Assembly (NCBI GenBank): GCA_964428885.1
Contig: CAYRZP010000122.1
Span: 1 to 6,038 of the forward strand
From: JAQVQN01 sp964428885
Lineage (GTDB): Bacteria; Verrucomicrobiota; Kiritimatiellia; RFP12; UBA1067
DNA: 6,038 nt
Direction: 5' to 3'
Part shown: one piece after another, positions 5,686 to 6,038 of the stretch
How the letters are laid out: each line of letters begins with the position of its first letter
How positions within the stretch are numbered: the first letter of the stretch is position 1
Notes under the pieces: generated by a model
Told to the model about the DNA's origin: nothing
The model's database searches: none
What the model saw: only the letters and a program-made list of their open reading frames with translations
Translations under genes and position numbers: made by a program

Positions 5686-5800
5686 GGAGGAGCAAGCGTC
5701 CGCTTGCCCATGCGTCGGGCGATGTCCAGTGCTCACGTACGCGACGCAGAGCGTCCCTCCAGGTACTACGGTCAGACGTGTGCTGGAGGGCGAGCGTCCC
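5686..5800. repeat. Degenerate intergenic repeat element with GGAGG-AGCGTCC words
   Basis: The word (C/A)(A/G)AGCGTCC occurs three times: 5693-5701, 5748-5756 and 5791-5799. Two copies are preceded by GGAGG (5686-5701 and 5785-5799), giving related 16- and 15-bp direct repeats about 100 bp apart. GCAAGCG/CGCTTGC (5692-5698 and 5701-5707) is a perfect seven-base inverted repeat with a two-base loop. CCCTCCAG/CTGGAGGG (5755-5762 and 5783-5790) is an eight-base inverted repeat with a 20-base loop. No protein-like frame covers it. It looks like a decayed dispersed intergenic repeat, but family membership needs the rest of the genome. Confidence 0.5.
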
Positions 5801-5926
5801 CGCGAGCCGCGCAGGCGCATGTCGTTAACGCGCGCCGACACCGGCCAAAATGTCACACGCGACTGTCTGCCACGTGCCGTTGCCCTCCGCGCCTGCAAGA
5901 AAAATCGCTCGCCCCACGCGTGCGGC
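5801..5926. other. GC-rich intergenic stretch without a supported gene
   Basis: The sequence between the repeat element and the tRNA promoter shows no ribosome binding site, no plausible protein and no terminator followed by a T-run. Frames crossing it encode Arg/Pro/Ala-rich products that look like chance translation of GC-rich DNA. Confidence 0.5.
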
Positions 5927-5955
5927 TTGACCCTGCGGCGGGAAAAGGCTAAATT
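5927..5955 (+). promoter_or_regulatory. Sigma-70-type promoter for tRNA-Gly
   Basis: TTGACC (5927-5932; five of six matches to TTGACA) is followed after exactly 17 bp by TAAATT (5950-5955; four of six matches to TATAAT). The tRNA begins 20 bases after the -10 box, leaving a short 5' leader of about 12 nt for RNase P to remove. Position and spacing fit a housekeeping tRNA promoter. Confidence 0.7.
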
Positions 5956-5974
5956 TTGTGAACTTTGTATTTCA

Positions 5975-6038
5975 GCGGGTGTAGCTCAATGGCAGAGCCC
6001 CAGCCTTCCAAGCTGGTTACGAGGGTTCGATTCCCTTC
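5975..6038 (+). tRNA. tRNA-Gly, anticodon TCC, 3' end cut by the window
   Basis: The 5' acceptor strand is GCGGGTG (5975-5981). The D arm is GCTC/GAGC (5984-5987, 5995-5998) and the anticodon arm is CCAGC/GCTGG (6000-6004, 6012-6016) around the loop CTTCCAA, with anticodon TCC at 6007-6009. The T arm is GAGGG/CCCTT (6021-6025, 6033-6037) with the loop TTCGATT. The window ends at the first base of the 3' acceptor strand, which should continue to pair with GCGGGTG. TCC reads GGA and GGG glycine codons. All visible stems pair, with one G-T wobble in the T arm. Confidence 0.96.

Noticed and set aside
5456..5695. Minus-strand open frame of 79 codons overlapping the gspE start
   Set aside because: It overlaps the beginning of gspE in another frame, has no clear Shine-Dalgarno, and shows no family resemblance.
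5608..5952. Plus-strand open frame of 114 codons between gspE and the tRNA
   Set aside because: No ribosome binding site; the Arg/Ala/Pro-rich product spans a repeat-rich stretch, and it runs through the tRNA promoter.

Overview
The window carries six genes of a type II secretion system (T2SS) pseudopilus/ATPase operon. All lie on the minus strand in the canonical order gspE-gspF-gspG-gspH-gspI-gspJ, so they read from right to left. gspJ runs off the left edge. The right edge cuts a plus-strand tRNA-Gly(TCC). No GspC, GspD, GspK, GspL or GspM homologue is visible; gspK would normally follow gspJ, just outside the window.

Layout: 1-873 gspJ (3' end missing, with a Pro/Gly/Arg repeat tail); 857-1309 gspI; 1306-1995 gspH; 2018-2419 gspG; 2494-3738 gspF; 3795-5489 gspE; 5490-5974 non-coding, with an AT-richer upstream region for gspE and a GC-rich stretch of degenerate repeats; 5927-5955 tRNA promoter; 5975-6038 tRNA-Gly (partial). 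H/I and I/J overlap and look translationally coupled. The E/F, F/G and G/H junctions are short gaps, each holding a different or related short tandem-repeat array.

How the genes work together: GspE is the cytoplasmic hexameric ATPase. GspF is the inner-membrane platform protein it acts through. GspG is the major pseudopilin, and GspH, GspI and GspJ are minor pseudopilins that cap and initiate the pseudopilus. The pseudopilus pushes folded periplasmic substrates through the outer-membrane secretin, which is encoded elsewhere.

Organism: a GC-rich, Gram-negative-type (diderm) bacterium. Very short tandem repeats of 7, 8 and 9 bp at gene junctions, together with degenerate GGAGG-N-AGCGTCC repeats, resemble what I associate with PVC-group genomes (Kiritimatiellota, Lentisphaerota and relatives). 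That assignment is an inference from style and is not proved by any marker here.

The secretion genes themselves are conventional. The unusual content is the set of short tandem repeats. A 9-bp near-palindromic family sits at two junctions and, at one, separates the gspH Shine-Dalgarno from its leader. A 7-bp family has been absorbed into the gspH coding sequence. An 8-bp family runs over the gspE stop codon. A 27-bp coding repeat extends GspJ. I do not see a clearly new multi-gene system.
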